A DNA stretch of 64,000 nt from Delphinapterus leucas (Eukaryota > Chordata > Mammalia > Artiodactyla > Monodontidae). The stretch is taken from the NCBI RefSeq assembly GCF_002288925.2, contig NW_022097996.1:11714139-11778138 (forward strand). The letters run 5' to 3'. Position numbers and translations under genes: made by a program. Under the pieces are notes generated by a model that was given only the letters and a program-made list of their open reading frames with translations, was not told where the DNA came from and did no database searches. This document shows positions 33,140-44,290 of the stretch, piece after piece; position 1 is the first letter of the stretch, and the number at the start of each line of letters is the position of its first letter.

Positions 33140-33270
33140 ACTAAGTTTATTAAGCAGAGCCATGCTGGGAACTGCTCTAGTTTCACATACATTATAAATC
33201 TTCACAACAGTGAGCTACTGTCCCACCTACAGATGAGGACTTGAAGGCCCAGAAGGGAAGGGCTACCTCC
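33140..33270 (-). mobile_element. MIR SINE fragment
   Basis: Antisense MIR: cacatacattataaatcttc, acagatgaggacttgaaggc. Confidence 0.6.
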
Positions 33271-33978
33271 GTGGGTCACTCTGCAGGCACTGGACGGGCC
33301 GGGACCTTTCCGGCTCGCCTCGCACTCCTCCAGCCCTCGACCCCAGCAGGCCCGTGCCCCCATCATCGCATTCGCTCGGCCTGGAGCACCCACATCTCCA
33401 CTAGCCAGATTGCCTCCGTCTTTCAAGGCTCACGCCTCCTCCGCCCTGACCCTCGCAAACCCCGAGGTCAGACCCCCTTCAAGGGGCCTCTGCCCTTTGA
33501 GAGGGGGACCCCTCTCCCGGGGTCCTCATGGTGACCTTGTACTCCAGTTCCACAGCCCACAAACCCGCACCACGCCCACGGGAGGTCCCGCTGTGGGTCA
33601 CTGAGAAACCCCACCTCTCCGCCCCGCCAACTAGCGCCGGGGACACGACCCCGACGTCCCTCGCCTCCCACGCGGGGCAGCAGCCAAGGGAGGGAAGGGC
33701 GGCGGCTGTGAGAACAGCCGGCCCGGGAAGAAGCCACATGCCCAGAGACGTGGTGTGACCGGAAACCTCCTGGCGCGGCGACGCAAGGCGCCAAAGCTCT
33801 GCCGGCGGCTGCAAACCCGCCCCCGGCCTGGCGCCCCCGCGGGCCCTTCCCTCTCCCGCGCCCCCTCCTCCTGCAGCTCAGGCTCTGCCTCTTCCCCTAC
33901 TGGACCAGAGAGGATTCACCAGGGACACTGTCCTCAGCGGGACGCGACGACCCGGCCCTGACCAGGCCGCAGCAAGGC

Positions 33979-34010
33979 GCCCCCCCTCCCCCCCCCCTCC
34001 CCCTCCTCTC
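33979..34010 (-). other. Potential G-quadruplex tract
   Basis: A poly-C run on the plus strand. On the minus strand there are four or more G-runs of length 4-9 separated by single A bases. It lies inside the CpG island. Confidence 0.7.
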
Positions 34011-34168
34011 CATCCTGTCCCTGTCCCCTTCTTCCCCCCCACCCCGCCCAGCCCCGCGACCAGTCCGCTCCCTTTCCGCCCCGCCCTCTCCGCGGCCCCG
34101 GCATCCCGCGCACCCGCGGCGCAGTCTCCCGGGCTCCGCGCGTCATCGCTCGTCCCACCTCCCGACCA

Positions 34169-34176
34169 GCCAATCA
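34169..34176 (+). promoter_or_regulatory. CCAAT box in the CpG island
   Basis: gccaatca, a good NF-Y core with flanks, at the downstream edge of the densest CpG segment. NF-Y boxes work in either orientation. Confidence 0.45.
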
Positions 34177-34374
34177 GTCCTCTCCTCTGCACCAGGCCTG
34201 CCCTACCCGGGGAAACCTGTGGCCGGAGATGCAGAATCGAGCACGTCGTGTGCAATAACCTGGCGAGAGGGCAATTCCAAGTGCAGAAGAAACTGGAAGA
34301 CGGCTGGGGGAAAGGGGGAGTCCAGACATCAGTCATTTAGCCGCAATCCGCGAGCTGAAGTTAATCCATTGTGT

Positions 34375-34590
34375 TTAGCAGTCTGTCACTTACAAAATGC
34401 TTTCCTACAAATGTTCTCTCTCGGTCCTCAAAACAACCCGGTGAGGCGCATGTTATCTCCTTCTCACAGCGGAGGAATGGACAGGGTGGCGAGACCAAGT
34501 AACTGCTCCAAGGTCCCAGGCTGGGCGGCGGAGCCCGGCTCGGTCAGACGCGGATCCAGGCCGGACTCCACGTCTTCCTGCTCCGAAACT
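34375..34590 (-). mobile_element. MIR SINE on the shoulder of the CpG island
   Basis: Antisense MIR: cttacaaaatgctttcctac, cctcaaaacaacccggtgag, gcggaggaatggacaggg and ccaaggtcccaggctgggcg. It has more CpGs than other MIR copies in this window. Confidence 0.65.
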
Positions 34591-35237
34591 GAGGGCCAGT
34601 GGAGGCACAGGTGATTCTCTCGCTCTGCCCCGTTTGAGATCCACTTGCCTGGACGACTCCTCTAAGAGTTTCGATGGTACAGGCGTGGAAAAACAGGGGA
34701 AGATAGCAGGGATGAGAGGAGGAACTTAGGGCGGGACGTTTAGGTAGAGGAAGCCGAGAGAAAAGGGTAAACCCGAAGGGTTGCTTTGGTATTTCTCCCG
34801 TTACTAGCCTGGCTAGTGTAAGGGGAGGGGCGGGGCGGTGTTGCATTTTAAAGAGAAAGTCTTGGGAGCTCTTATGGAGAGACAGAAACCCTGGGCAAGC
34901 AAGCTTTACTCGCCAGTGCCCCCGAGTTAGCACAGCGCACGGCGCTCCTAGCATCCCAGCGCCAGGAGATCTTGCAGCGCCGCCCAAATCGCTGCGCTCA
35001 AACAGCGCCGCCAGGGCACACCCAAAACAAAAGGCCTGGGATCAAGGCCGAGTGAGGATGAGTCGGCTTCTTCGGGAGCCTCCTGCACCTGCTAGCTCTG
35101 CCTTACAGTTTGCTGCAGCTTCTTCCTCCGCGTATCTGCGGAGCTCACGTCCTCTACTCCAAGGGCCCCTTCCCAGCGAGGCCTCCCGACCCCTTTCACT
35201 GTCTACTTTTTCTCCCTCGCATTTATCAGGGTGTAAG
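34591..35237. other. CpG-moderate unique sequence downstream of the island
   Basis: CpGs remain frequent (gcgccgcccaaatcgctgcg near 34977). The frames 34544-34987 (minus) and 35052-35339 (plus) have no recognisable domain. It could hold a first exon or promoter flank if the island is active. Confidence 0.35.
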
Positions 35238-35345
35238 CAGTGCTTCTCCATCCGGAATGTGCCGATGCATCCACCTGGGAAACTTGTTACAACACAGATG
35301 CCCATTCAGTTGATCCAAGGTGGGTTCCCACGTTTCTAACCCGTT
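35238..35345. mobile_element. MER5-like hAT DNA transposon fragment
   Basis: agtgcttctccatccggaat, cacctgggaaacttgttaca and ccattcagttgatccaaggt resemble MER5-type non-autonomous elements. Short and diverged. Confidence 0.45.
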
Positions 35346-35409
35346 CCCACCTTGTGCCTCTGGATCTGTGGGCGACCCTTTACATAGGAAGGACCTAAAA
35401 CACTAGACC

Positions 35410-35580
35410 GTAGTTTTCATATTTATCTCGCTTTATGTTCTTTCACCCTGCACTAGAATGTAAGTTCCAGGAGGGTAAAGATTTGGTATATTTTGTTGCC
35501 TGCTCTACCTCAGCACCTGGAACCTGACACACAGTGGGCGAACATGGTTATTTATTGAAGGAAGGAAGGAAGGAGTGAAT
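35410..35580 (+). mobile_element. L2 3' end
   Basis: agaatgtaagttccaggagg, cagcacctggaacctgacac, and an (GGAA)n-like run at about 35560-35576 where the L2 terminal repeat would be. Confidence 0.7.
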
Positions 35581-35710
35581 GAAATATAAGCCAAAAGAGA
35601 AAGCAAAGATGATAAATCCAATGTCATACGAAGTGGAATTCAAGGTGAAAACTGTAAACGGAACAAAGGAAATGGGGAAAAATACATTTTTTTGTATTTA
35701 TTTTAAAAAT

Positions 35711-35938
35711 GGGAGGAAAGGGCTTACCTGGTGGCGCAGTGGTTGAGGGTTCTCCTGCCGATGCAGGGGGCACGGGTTCGTGCCCCGGTCCGGGAGGATC
35801 CCACATGCCGCGGAGCGGCTGGGCCCGTGAGCCATGGCCGCTGGGCCTGCGCGTCCGGAGCCTGTGCTCCGCAACGGGAGAGGCCACAGCAGTGAGAGGC
35901 CCTCTTACCGCGAAAAAAAAAAAAAAAAAGGGAGGAAA
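35711..35938 (+). mobile_element. Young CHR-type SINE (200 bp) with TSD
   Basis: The insert 35720-35929 is full length with an A17 tail. The TSD gggaggaaa is at 35711-35719 and 35930-35938. Confidence 0.95.
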
Positions 35939-36827
35939 TAACAGTCACAGACCCTTAGGTCTTGAGTAGTATGATATACTTATTTAAAGTAAAAACCATC
36001 CAAAGAACAAGGAAAATCGCAAATATCACCTTGGGTTTAGAAACTTTAACTCCTTTTGTCTTGGTCACATCTCATAGGAAAATGGTGACATAGAAGAATT
36101 GAAAAAAACATTAACTTGATATCAGAGCTCTGTATTTACTTTTTTATTGTGGCAAAATATACATAACATTAAATTTAGCATTTTAGCCATTTTTATATGT
36201 ATGGTTCGATGACATTAAGTATGTTCACATTGCTGTGCAACCAACCATCAACACGATCCAGCCACAGAAAATTTTCATCTTCTCCAACTGCAACTCTGTA
36301 CCCACTAAACTGTAACTCCCATTTCCCCCTTCCCCCCAGCCCCAGGCAACCCATAACCTAATTTCTGCCTCTGAATTTGATTACTCTACCTACCTCACTT
36401 AAGTGGAATCTACAATATTTGTCCTTCTGTGTCTGGCTTATTTCACTTAGCATAATGTTCTCAAGGCTCATCCATGTTGTAGCACGTGTCAGAATGTCCT
36501 TCCTAGTTAAAATTGAATAATATTCCATTTTATGTATATATCACATTTTGTTTATCTATTCATTTTTGGATGGACACTTGGGTTGTTTCCACCTTTTGGC
36601 TACTATGATAATGATGTTATGAACATGCGTGTACAAATATCTGTTCAAGTCCCTGCTTTCAGTTCCTCTAGGTATATACCCAGAAGTGGAATTGCTGAGT
36701 CATATGGACCATTCCTTGTTTAATTTTTTGAGGAACCACCATACTGTTTCCCACAGCAGCTGTATCATTTCCCACATGCAATGCACAAGGATTCCAATTT
36801 GTCTATATCCTTGTCTAAACTTGTTAT

Positions 36828-36856
36828 TTTCTTTCTTTCTTTCTTTCTTTCTTTTT
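36828..36856. repeat. (TTTC)n microsatellite
   Basis: Six to seven TTTC units inside the L1M. Confidence 0.9.
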
Positions 36857-37000
36857 ATAATAGCCATACTTTTGGGTGTGAAGTGGTGTCTCATTGTGGT
36901 TTGGATTTGCATTTTCCTAATGATTAGTGATGATGAGCATTTTTTCACATGCTTATTGGCCATTTGTATATCTTCTGTGGAGAAATGTCTATTCAAGTCC

Positions 37001-37870
37001 TTTGCCCATTTTTTCTTTCATCTTTATTGCAGTATAATTGCTTTACAATGGTGTGTTAGTTTCTGCTTTATAACAAAGTGAATCAGTTATACATATACAT
37101 GTGTTCCCATATCTCTTCCCTCTTGCGTCTCCCTCCCTCCCACACTCCCTATCCCACCCTCCCTATCCCACCCCTCTAGGTGGTCACAAAGCACCGAGCT
37201 GATCTCCCTGTGCTACGCAGCTGCTTCCCACTAGCTATCTATTTTACGTTTGGTAGTGTATATATGTCCATGCCACTCTCTCACTTTGTCACAGCTTACC
37301 CTTCCCCATCCCCATATCCTCAAGTCCATTCTCTAGTAGGTCTGGGTCTTTATTCCTGTCTCACCCCTAGGTTCTTCATGACATTTTTTTTTTCTTAGAT
37401 TCCATATATATGTGTTAGCATACAGTATTTGTCTTTCTCTTTCTGACTTACTTCACTCTGTATGACAGACTCTAGGTCCATCCACCTCACTACAAATAAC
37501 TCAATTTCGTTTCTTTTTATGGCTGAGTAATATTCCATTGTATATATGTGCCACATCTTCTTTATCCATTCATCCGATGATGGACACTTAGGTTGTTTCC
37601 ATCTCCTGGCTATTGTAAATAGAGCTGCGGTGAACATTTTGGTACACGACTCTTTCTGAATTATGGTTTTCTCAGGGTATATTCCCAGTAGTGGGATTGC
37701 TGGGTCGTATGGTAGTTCTATTTGTAGTTTTTTAAGGAACCTCCATACTGTTCTCCATAGTGGCTGTATCAATTCACATTCCCACCAACAGTGCAAGAGT
37801 GTTCCCTTTCCTCCACACCCTCTCCAGCATTTATTGTTTCTAGATTTTTTGATGATGGTTTGCCCACTTT
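37001..37870 (-). mobile_element. 5'-truncated young L1 with TSD, nested in L1M
   Basis: The insert 37013-37858 holds the ORF2 end and 3' UTR (plus strand ctttacaatggtgtgttagt, agcaccgagctgatctccct). The TSD is tttgcccatttt (37001-37012) and tttgcccacttt (37859-37870). The same L1 3' UTR family as the tail at 4.3 kb. Confidence 0.9.
37395..37796 (-). pseudogene. L1 ORF2 C-terminal remnant
   Basis: A 133-codon open stretch starting inside the C-terminal cysteine motif (HCWWEC, here keeping the histidine) and continuing through [17 protein letters not shown] and MEYYSAIKR to the natural ORF2 end region. The upstream part of ORF2 is absent through 5' truncation, and the frame shifts just upstream. 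It is inactive. Confidence 0.88.
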
Positions 37871-38202
37871 TGAATTGTATTGTTTTTTTTTGTTGTTGAG
37901 TTGTAGGAGTCTGCTACATGTTCTAGATATTAATTCCTTATCAGATATATGATTTGCAAATATTTTCTCCCATTTTGTAGGTTGCCTTTTCATTTTGTTG
38001 ATACTGTCCTTTGAGGCACAAAAGTGTGTAATGTTGATGAAGTCCAATTTATCTAATTTTCCTTCTGTTATCTGTGCTTTTGGTGTCATACCCAAGAAAT
38101 CATTGGCAAATCCCATGTCATGAAGCTTTTTCCCTATGTCATCTTCTCAAGAGTTTTATAGTTCATTATTTTTAGGCTCTAATCTAAAATTTTTTTGTAC
38201 CC

Positions 38203-38468
38203 ACATTTTTATTGAAGTATAGTTGATTTACACTGTTTCAGGTGTATAGCAAAGTGATTCAGTTATAGATACATATATATTTATTCTTTTTCAGATTCTT
38301 TTCCATTATAAGTTATTACAACATATTGAATACTGTTCCCTGTCCTGTACAGTAGGTCCTTGTTGTTTATCTATTTTATATTTAGTAATGTGTGTCTGTT
38401 AATCCCAAATTCCAAATTTATCCCTCCCCCCTTCCCCTTTGGTACCATAAGTTTGTCTTCTATGTCGA
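38203..38468 (-). mobile_element. L1 3' UTR fragment
   Basis: The plus strand has atttttattgaagtatagtt, gtgtatagcaaagtgattca, tgtacagtaggtccttgttg and taatcccaaattccaaattt: a reversed artiodactyl-type L1 3' UTR. Confidence 0.85.
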
Positions 38469-38609
38469 GTTTAATAGTTTTAAGAGCTTTCTATTTACTT
38501 TTACAGAGAATATGTATTCTTTTTAAAAAGCTTTATGCATTTCAAAAGTAGAAATTGTACAGGTCACAATATCTAACAGCAATGCAATAAAAACTAGTAG
38601 TTAACACAC

Positions 38610-38840
38610 TAGTAATTGTGTATTTGAAAGTTGCTCATAGACTAGATCTTAAAAGTTCTCATCACAAGAAAAGATTTGTAACTATGTGAGGTGAAGAATG
38701 TTAGCTAAAGGTACTGCAGTAATCATTTCACAATATATACATATATCAAATCACGTTATACACCTAAAACTAATACGATGTTATATGTCAATTATATCTC
38801 AATTAAAAAATGAAAACAAAAAAAAACAAACAAGAAAAGA
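38610..38840 (+). mobile_element. L1M 3' terminus
   Basis: gcagtaatcatttcacaata, catatatcaaatcacgttat, acacctaaaactaatacgat and atctcaattaaaaaatg. The same 3' end type as the middle of the 21.6-kb composite. Confidence 0.75.
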
Positions 38841-39069
38841 AAACTAAAAGCCTTGGAAGCTGATGCAAGTAATCGAGACTTGATTCTCTATGAGAGTTGC
38901 CTTACCTGCCTCTGTGTTTCCTGTGGAGGTCAACGTATGCCCTCACACAGCTGATGTCAATTAATGCAGGTCAAATAAACAAGTTTCTCCTAAACACACA
39001 CAAACACACTTACACAAGTAACCGTCCCGCCCACCCCCATCCCACCATCAAAACACACAAACAAAAAAA

Positions 39070-39299
39070 AACTAGTTGGGCTTCTCTGGTGGCGCAGTGG
39101 TTGAGAGTCTGCCTGCCGATGCAGGGGACACAGGTTCGTGCCCCGGTCCGGGAAGATCCCACATGCCGCGGAGCGGCTGGGCCCGTGAGCCATGGCCGCT
39201 GAGCCTGTGCATCCTGGAGCCTGTGCTCCGCAACGGGAGAGGCCACAACGGTGAGAGGCCCGCGTACCGCAAAGAAAAAAACAAACAAAAACAACTAGT
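39070..39299 (+). mobile_element. Young CHR-type SINE (200 bp) with TSD
   Basis: The insert is about 39078-39292, with head gggcttctctggtggcgcag and an A/C-rich tail. The short TSD aactagt is at 39070-39076 and 39293-39299, in an A-rich context. Confidence 0.93.
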
Positions 39300-39699
39300 C
39301 ATTAGTCAGGAAAGGTTAACCATTTGGAAATCTTAAGAGCCCTCTCTTTAACTCTTGGGTCAAAGAGAAACTCAAGCTGAAATGATAGATTCTTTAGGAA
39401 ATAACACTGAGAAACTTTACATTTGAAAGAGAAACTTAAGGGAATCAAAAGGAAGAAATTAAGGACGAGAAGGCAAAAATTAATATTTCAAAAATTAAAA
39501 AGCAGTGAAAAATGAAAAAATAAAGGATTTTTTTTTCTAATTAAGGAAAATTGCCTATAGGAGATGGCCAGGAACAGGGGACAAATGCAGGTGATGCCAA
39601 GGAGAAGACAGAAAAGGAGCCATAGTCATATTCACCTCTTTCCCACCGCCTGTGTGGCCTGAGGCCACCCCCTCGGAGTTCGGGTCTGACAGTCCTTTC
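39300..39699. other. Anonymous AT-rich sequence
   Basis: 39400-39540 is A-rich. No element or gene was recognised. Confidence 0.45.
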
Positions 39700-39830
39700 A
39701 CACCCTAGGTTTGTGCACATGGACCTATTACTCAACCTCTCTCTGAACTTCAGTGTGTTCACCTGAATAGTAGAGATATATTACAGGACTAAATACAGGG
39801 CTTGGCACATGGGGATGCATATTATTATTA
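39700..39830 (+). mobile_element. MIR SINE fragment
   Basis: Sense MIR: ttactcaacctctctctgaa, cttcagtgtgttcacctgaa and gggcttggcacatggg. Confidence 0.6.
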
Positions 39831-41610
39831 TTTTGTTAACGATGATATTGTTCATGAGAATATTCATATTTTGTTTCACCCTATGGGAGGTCCTAAAGAG
39901 GAGAACGTGAGTGGTATCAACCTTAAAAAAAAAAATTGACAAATTAGAAAAAGCAAAATGAAGTTCATTCTGGAAGAATGGGGGAATTGCCATGAAGGAC
40001 AAGGAAGCTTTGGTGACCCATGGGCAATTCAAAAAAGACAAAGGGAAGGTCAGCTTTCATTAAGGTTACAGGAGGAAACTGGGGAGGGTTGTTTTAAGCA
40101 AGAGGTTATTGGAGGAGAACGAGAGTTCAAGGCTGTGGCGGTTTCTCTTCAGCTGCCAGGGGTGGCTGGAGCGCTGTTGCTGGAGCAGGGAGGGCTCTTC
40201 CTTCTTATTCTTAAAAACAGGAGATAAAATCCCCGGGTGGAAAATGCCCTCCCTTGTCAGAATAATTCTCATCTTTTGTTCTCCCTGCTGGTGACCTAGG
40301 CTGAGTGTGTGAGAGCTCCCCTTTCAGAGCTGCCCGATTCCATTTTAAAGGAAGTCTCCTTTATTTCTCTTCATGGTGGAAAAGCGAGTGCCAAGTGGCG
40401 GGGCGAGGGGAGGAGGGCTGTTCGCCTGGGACAAAGGGAAGACAGGCATCCAGAGGGGCCGCGGGTCATCCCGGTCCAGGAGGCCCGTGCTGGTCAAGGC
40501 ACGGCAAGGCTTCCCTTCCTCCATCGCCCCGCAGGCGAACGAGGGTGAAAATGAACATCTCGCCACCGTCCATACCGGGAGGGGCCTGGACTAGTTGTCC
40601 CTGAGGCTTTTCCTAGTTCTGTTGGCCTATGGTCAGGGAACTCTTAGGCTGAGCAGCGTAGAAGAAAAGCCAGCTGGAGGGAAGTAGGGCAGTTTTCCAG
40701 CTCAGATGCTGAGCGCGATGGCGGTGTTGGTAGCAGGATGTTTATGGAGCCGTGACCCAGGTATGGACCTCAAGATGTTTTTAGCTTCTTGCTTGCCTGT
40801 GCTGAGAGAGGTAGGAGCCGGCCAGTTGGGAGCAGACTAGGTTCCCCGCACCCCCAGGAGGCCTGTGAAGGGAGAACGTGATGGGTGGTGGGCAGTCCCA
40901 AAGGACATGATGCAAGGAACAGCGCCCAGTGGCCAGCCACCTCCAGTGTCATGGCCCTAGAGGCACTGACAGCAGACAGCTCAGCTCATTCATTAGGCAA
41001 CCTCTCCCACTGGCTCTTATCTCTTGCAGGCAGATGAGGAAACGGGGACAAATGCCAGATTCCTGATCAGATTAAAGGCTGGACAGAGATGCGTCCATCA
41101 GAACCACATGAACAGAAGTCAACAGATGCAATGTCTATCCATCATGTAGGTTGCCCACAAAATCAAGATGGCCAGGAAGCAGCTGGTATTTACACCTGGG
41201 GCTCTCCGCTTGCCGTCACTTGGGCAGAGGCAGAGAAAGAACGTTGCCCAGCAGCCCTTTGGGGAGTTCCCCCTCACACACACATTCCATGATAATCCGC
41301 TTCAGTTGTTATGATTTGGGCAAGTTGCCTCCAAGGATGGGAGTGTGACCCATGACTCCTCTGGAAAGGTGGCCATGGATTTAGGGGGGAGATCTTTTTT
41401 CCGAGATTACCTTTGTAAATCTGGATGTGGTCAGGGTGGGTGGAGGGTAATCTTAGCCACCCACAGGAGAGATCCTTCTAGACAATGAAGCAACACTGAG
41501 GACGGCAGAGCCAAGCCCTTGTTCTTCAAATTACGCAAGTAGGTCAAGTCCCTTTCTTCCTCTTAAGCCAGAGGTTGTCTGAAACTTTCAACTGGAGTAG
41601 GCATAACACA
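39831..41610. other. Long anonymous stretch with a small GC-rich patch
   Basis: No element or gene was recognised over 1.8 kb. 40380-40600 is GC-rich with clustered CpGs (gtggcggggcgagggg, gggccgcgggtcatcccgg), flanked by ordinary sequence. Frames at 40305-40604 and overlapping ones on both strands are chance products of that composition. Confidence 0.4.
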
Positions 41611-42027
41611 CCTGTGTGGATTGAAGTGTGTCTCCCAGAAAGACATGTCCAAGTCCCAACATCTGGTACCTGTGTGTGACCTTATTTGGAGTTAGGGTCT
41701 TTGCAGATGTGATCAGGCTAAGATGAGGCCCCATTAGATTAGGCTGAGGACGAAGACACACACAGGAGGTGACACCGTGTAGTGATGGAGGTAGAGATTG
41801 GAGTGATGCATCTACAAGCCATGGAATGCCAGGAGCCACCAGAAGCTCGGAGAGAGGCGTGGAAATTCCCTCAGATTCTCTCAGAAACTCCAGAAGAAGC
41901 CAGCCCCGCTGACACCTGAATTTTGACCTTCTAGTTTCCAGAACCCTGGGAGAATAAATTTCTGTTGTTTCGAGCCATCCGGTTGGTGGTGCTTTGTTAC
42001 AGCAGCCCTAGGAACCTAATACAACCC
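41611..42027 (+). mobile_element. MLT1-like LTR
   Basis: Sense markers: tgtgtctcccagaaagacat, gtgaccttatttggagttag, agccagccccgctgacacct, aataaatttctgttgtttcg and gcagccctaggaacctaata. Confidence 0.78.
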
Positions 42028-42289
42028 CTCGCTGATGGTGTTGGCCATGGAATCACCTACCTCTTCCTTCTGAGAAACACATGCAAGAGACTTTTAGGAA
42101 GCGCTCTCGGTGGTACCCCCTATTTGACCTAAAGATGCAGTTTGGGGAGTTGTTTGCATCAGATCCCTGGCTTTTTGGCTCTCCTGCTCAACTCTCCACC
42201 CAGCACCTATGCTGAAAGACATCTTAGTGTAGGCCCTCCCCATATCTTGCCTAACTTGCTAAAAATCGTCTGCCATCTTTTTCTCTCTT

Positions 42290-42480
42290 GGTTCATATTC
42301 CATACTGCCACTTTCCCCCCAAACCAACCGATTCCATCATTCCTCTTGTTAAAAATCTCCATTGGTTACCCAGGCCCTACAGAAAGCTCTATCACATGTG
42401 ATCGGAGAATCTGAAGAATCTCACGTCAACTTATCTCTGTCCTGTCTATTCTCATTCCCTTGCCATGTGCCCCATCCCTT
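42290..42480 (+). mobile_element. L2 fragment
   Basis: Sense L2-like: gttaaaaatctccattggtt and cttgccatgtgccccatccc. Diverged. Confidence 0.5.
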
Positions 42481-42675
42481 TGTTTTTTTTAATGAAATGA
42501 CCTGCATGTATTTGTTTGTGTTTTTTTTTTTTTGTCTGTTTGTTTTTTGGCCACACCATTCGTCATGTGGGATCTTAGTTCCCCGACCAGGGATCGAACC
42601 CATACCCCCTGCATTGGAAACACAGAGTCTTAACCACTGGACCGCCAGGGAAGTCCCCGTGCCCCATACTTTGAT
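42466..42675 (-). mobile_element. Short CHR-type SINE, probable imperfect TSD
   Basis: The antisense SINE core is 42517-42656 (ggccacaccattcgtcatgt, gaccgccagggaagtcccc), preceded by T-runs. Possible TSD gtgccccatccctttg (from 42466) and gtgccccatactttg (from 42660), imperfect. Confidence 0.82.
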
Positions 42676-43329
42676 GACACTAAGCGTGCACTAAGGGACT
42701 CTCTCCAGGGTTGTCGCTCTGCAAATAATATCTCCGGGAGAGGGGGGAGGTGGGCGGGGCAGACAGCGTAAGTAGCCGGTCTGAGAAGGCAGCACAGGCA
42801 GCGGGCTGCTGGGAATAGAGCCCCATCCTCAAGTCAGGAGACCTGAGTCCCAGCCCTGATTTTGTCACGCATTCGACGCACACCACAAGCACGGCACCCA
42901 CAGGGTCTGTCCACCTGCAGACCAGATGTTTTCCAACTTCCCTTCCTGCTGCCCCACTCTGATTTTTCACATCTGCAGACTGAACACCAGGCCAGGTGCA
43001 CGGTGAGTTAGGAACAGAGCAAATGGCCACTGGGAGTTGGTTCCCTAGCAGCCGCCACCTCCCCTGTCTTGCCAGCCCCTCCACGCTTCTGCCCGTGCTG
43101 ATTTGGTAACCGCTGTGTAATGCACAGGAAGAAGCGGAGGAGGAGGGAAGTTATGGGGAAATGGTGTTGGATGCTGAGCAATGAAACCACATGTGTGAAA
43201 CGGAAGCTGTGATGCCCAAGCCAGAACCACCGCCGGCCAGAGCCCTCAGGGTCTGGAGAATGACCCTTCGCTGACATGGAGGGGAGTCCCCCAAGGCCAC
43301 GAACTGAGTGGTACTGTGTACACAGCTGA
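42676..43329. other. Anonymous sequence
   Basis: No element or gene was recognised with confidence. Minus-strand frames 42680-43084 and 43008-43342 overlap out of phase. Confidence 0.4.
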
Positions 43330-43575
43330 CCCCTTGCCTCAAGGTGGGTCAGCGCTGCAGTGTGGTTTATATTCTAGAACCTTCGCCCTGTGGATTAAGC
43401 CAAATCTACACTTGACTTGAGACTGCATCCTGGCTGGGCCCCAGCCTTTCCCTCGCTCCATCCCGCTTCCCTCTCTCCCTTAGGTTTTTTTTCTGGAGAG
43501 CACTCTCTTAATAAATCACTTTCCCAAAAATATCTCTCTCCGGTCCTGCTTCTGGGGACTTGATCTAAAACAGTG
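43330..43575 (+). mobile_element. LTR 3'-end fragment (uncertain family)
   Basis: cctggctgggccccagcctt, actctcttaataaatcactt (AATAAA) and tcctgcttctggggacttga resemble the R/U5 end of an old mammalian LTR. Confidence 0.4.
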
Positions 43576-44137
43576 TGCTTTTAAGAAATAAAAGTAAAAT
43601 ACCATTGATGGGTAAAACATGAATGGGGGCAAAACATATATGGGAATGTGGGAAGGAAACTCCAGATTCATTTTAAAAAGGGAAAAAGAAAAGGCTATGT
43701 GAGTCTGTTTGTAGGGGAAGGAAGCAGAGCTTCCTGTTTGTCCCTGGAGGGCAGTAAACTGAGTCGTTTCCCTGGTATTGAAATCTTATTTCGCCTGATT
43801 CATTTCCTACATCACAGGGCAGCTGACAGCTTTCAGAATAAGGATCGGTCCCATGTTCTTGAAAAGCAGCAGTGATGACTCATGCAAGAAAGCATATCCT
43901 CTTTTGAAGGTATAGTAAAGGGGCCAGAAACTCCTTTTAATGAAACTCCAATAGCAAATGCGCTCCTTTTCCTTTTAGAGAACAGACTGATCTGTTGAAT
44001 CCAATTCAAAAAGTTCATAGAGGCCAAAACTGGCCAAACTCACACAGCCCACAGCGGCCACTCAAGTTCCAACTGAGCTCATGCCTCATAAAAAGTTTTC
44101 CTGGACCCATGCACTGCTCTCAGGCAAATCAGCCAGA
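43576..44137. other. Anonymous sequence
   Basis: Nothing recognised. Confidence 0.45.
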
Positions 44138-44290
44138 TCTTCTAGCACGGTGGCTAAGGGCACAAGGTCTGGAACCAGAATGCATGTGTTTGATTCCTGG
44201 CTCTGCCCCTTAGTGGCCCAACCTTAGCATCCCCATTGGTCAAATTCAGGGCTCATGTGTTATTAAATGCATTAATACAGGAGATGAACA
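44138..44290 (+). mobile_element. MIR SINE
   Basis: Sense MIR: gcacggtggctaagggcaca, ggtctggaaccagaatgcat and gattcctggctctgcccctt. Confidence 0.8.

Larger units (their letters stand above)
33241..34200. promoter_or_regulatory. CpG island, candidate promoter
   Basis: By hand count there are about 75 CpG dinucleotides in 960 bases, with strongly elevated GC, against a window where CpG is scarce outside SINEs. It contains GC boxes (ccgccccgccc near 34078), an ETS-like accggaaac near 33757 and a CCAAT box (gccaatca, 34169-34176). Open frames on both strands (for example 33468-33814 minus and 33934-34173 minus) are the long chance frames expected in GC-rich DNA. One minus-strand start gives a signal-peptide-like MWLLPGPAVLTAAALPSLG, but no protein was recognised. 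Direction of transcription cannot be set from sequence alone. Confidence 0.75.
36137..38200 (-). mobile_element. L1M-class LINE with a younger L1 nested inside
   Basis: Antisense L1M: the 3' UTR (tattgtggcaaaatatacat at 36146) runs into ORF2-derived sequence up to 37000, then resumes at 37871 (ttgttgagttgtaggagtct, ttgcaaatattttctcccat) to about 38200. The nested L1 is at 37013-37858. Confidence 0.88.

Noticed and set aside
33479..33814. Minus-strand frame with a signal-peptide-like start in the CpG island
   Set aside because: GC-rich DNA opens long frames on both strands. Nothing after the hydrophobic stretch resembles a known protein and no good donor site follows.
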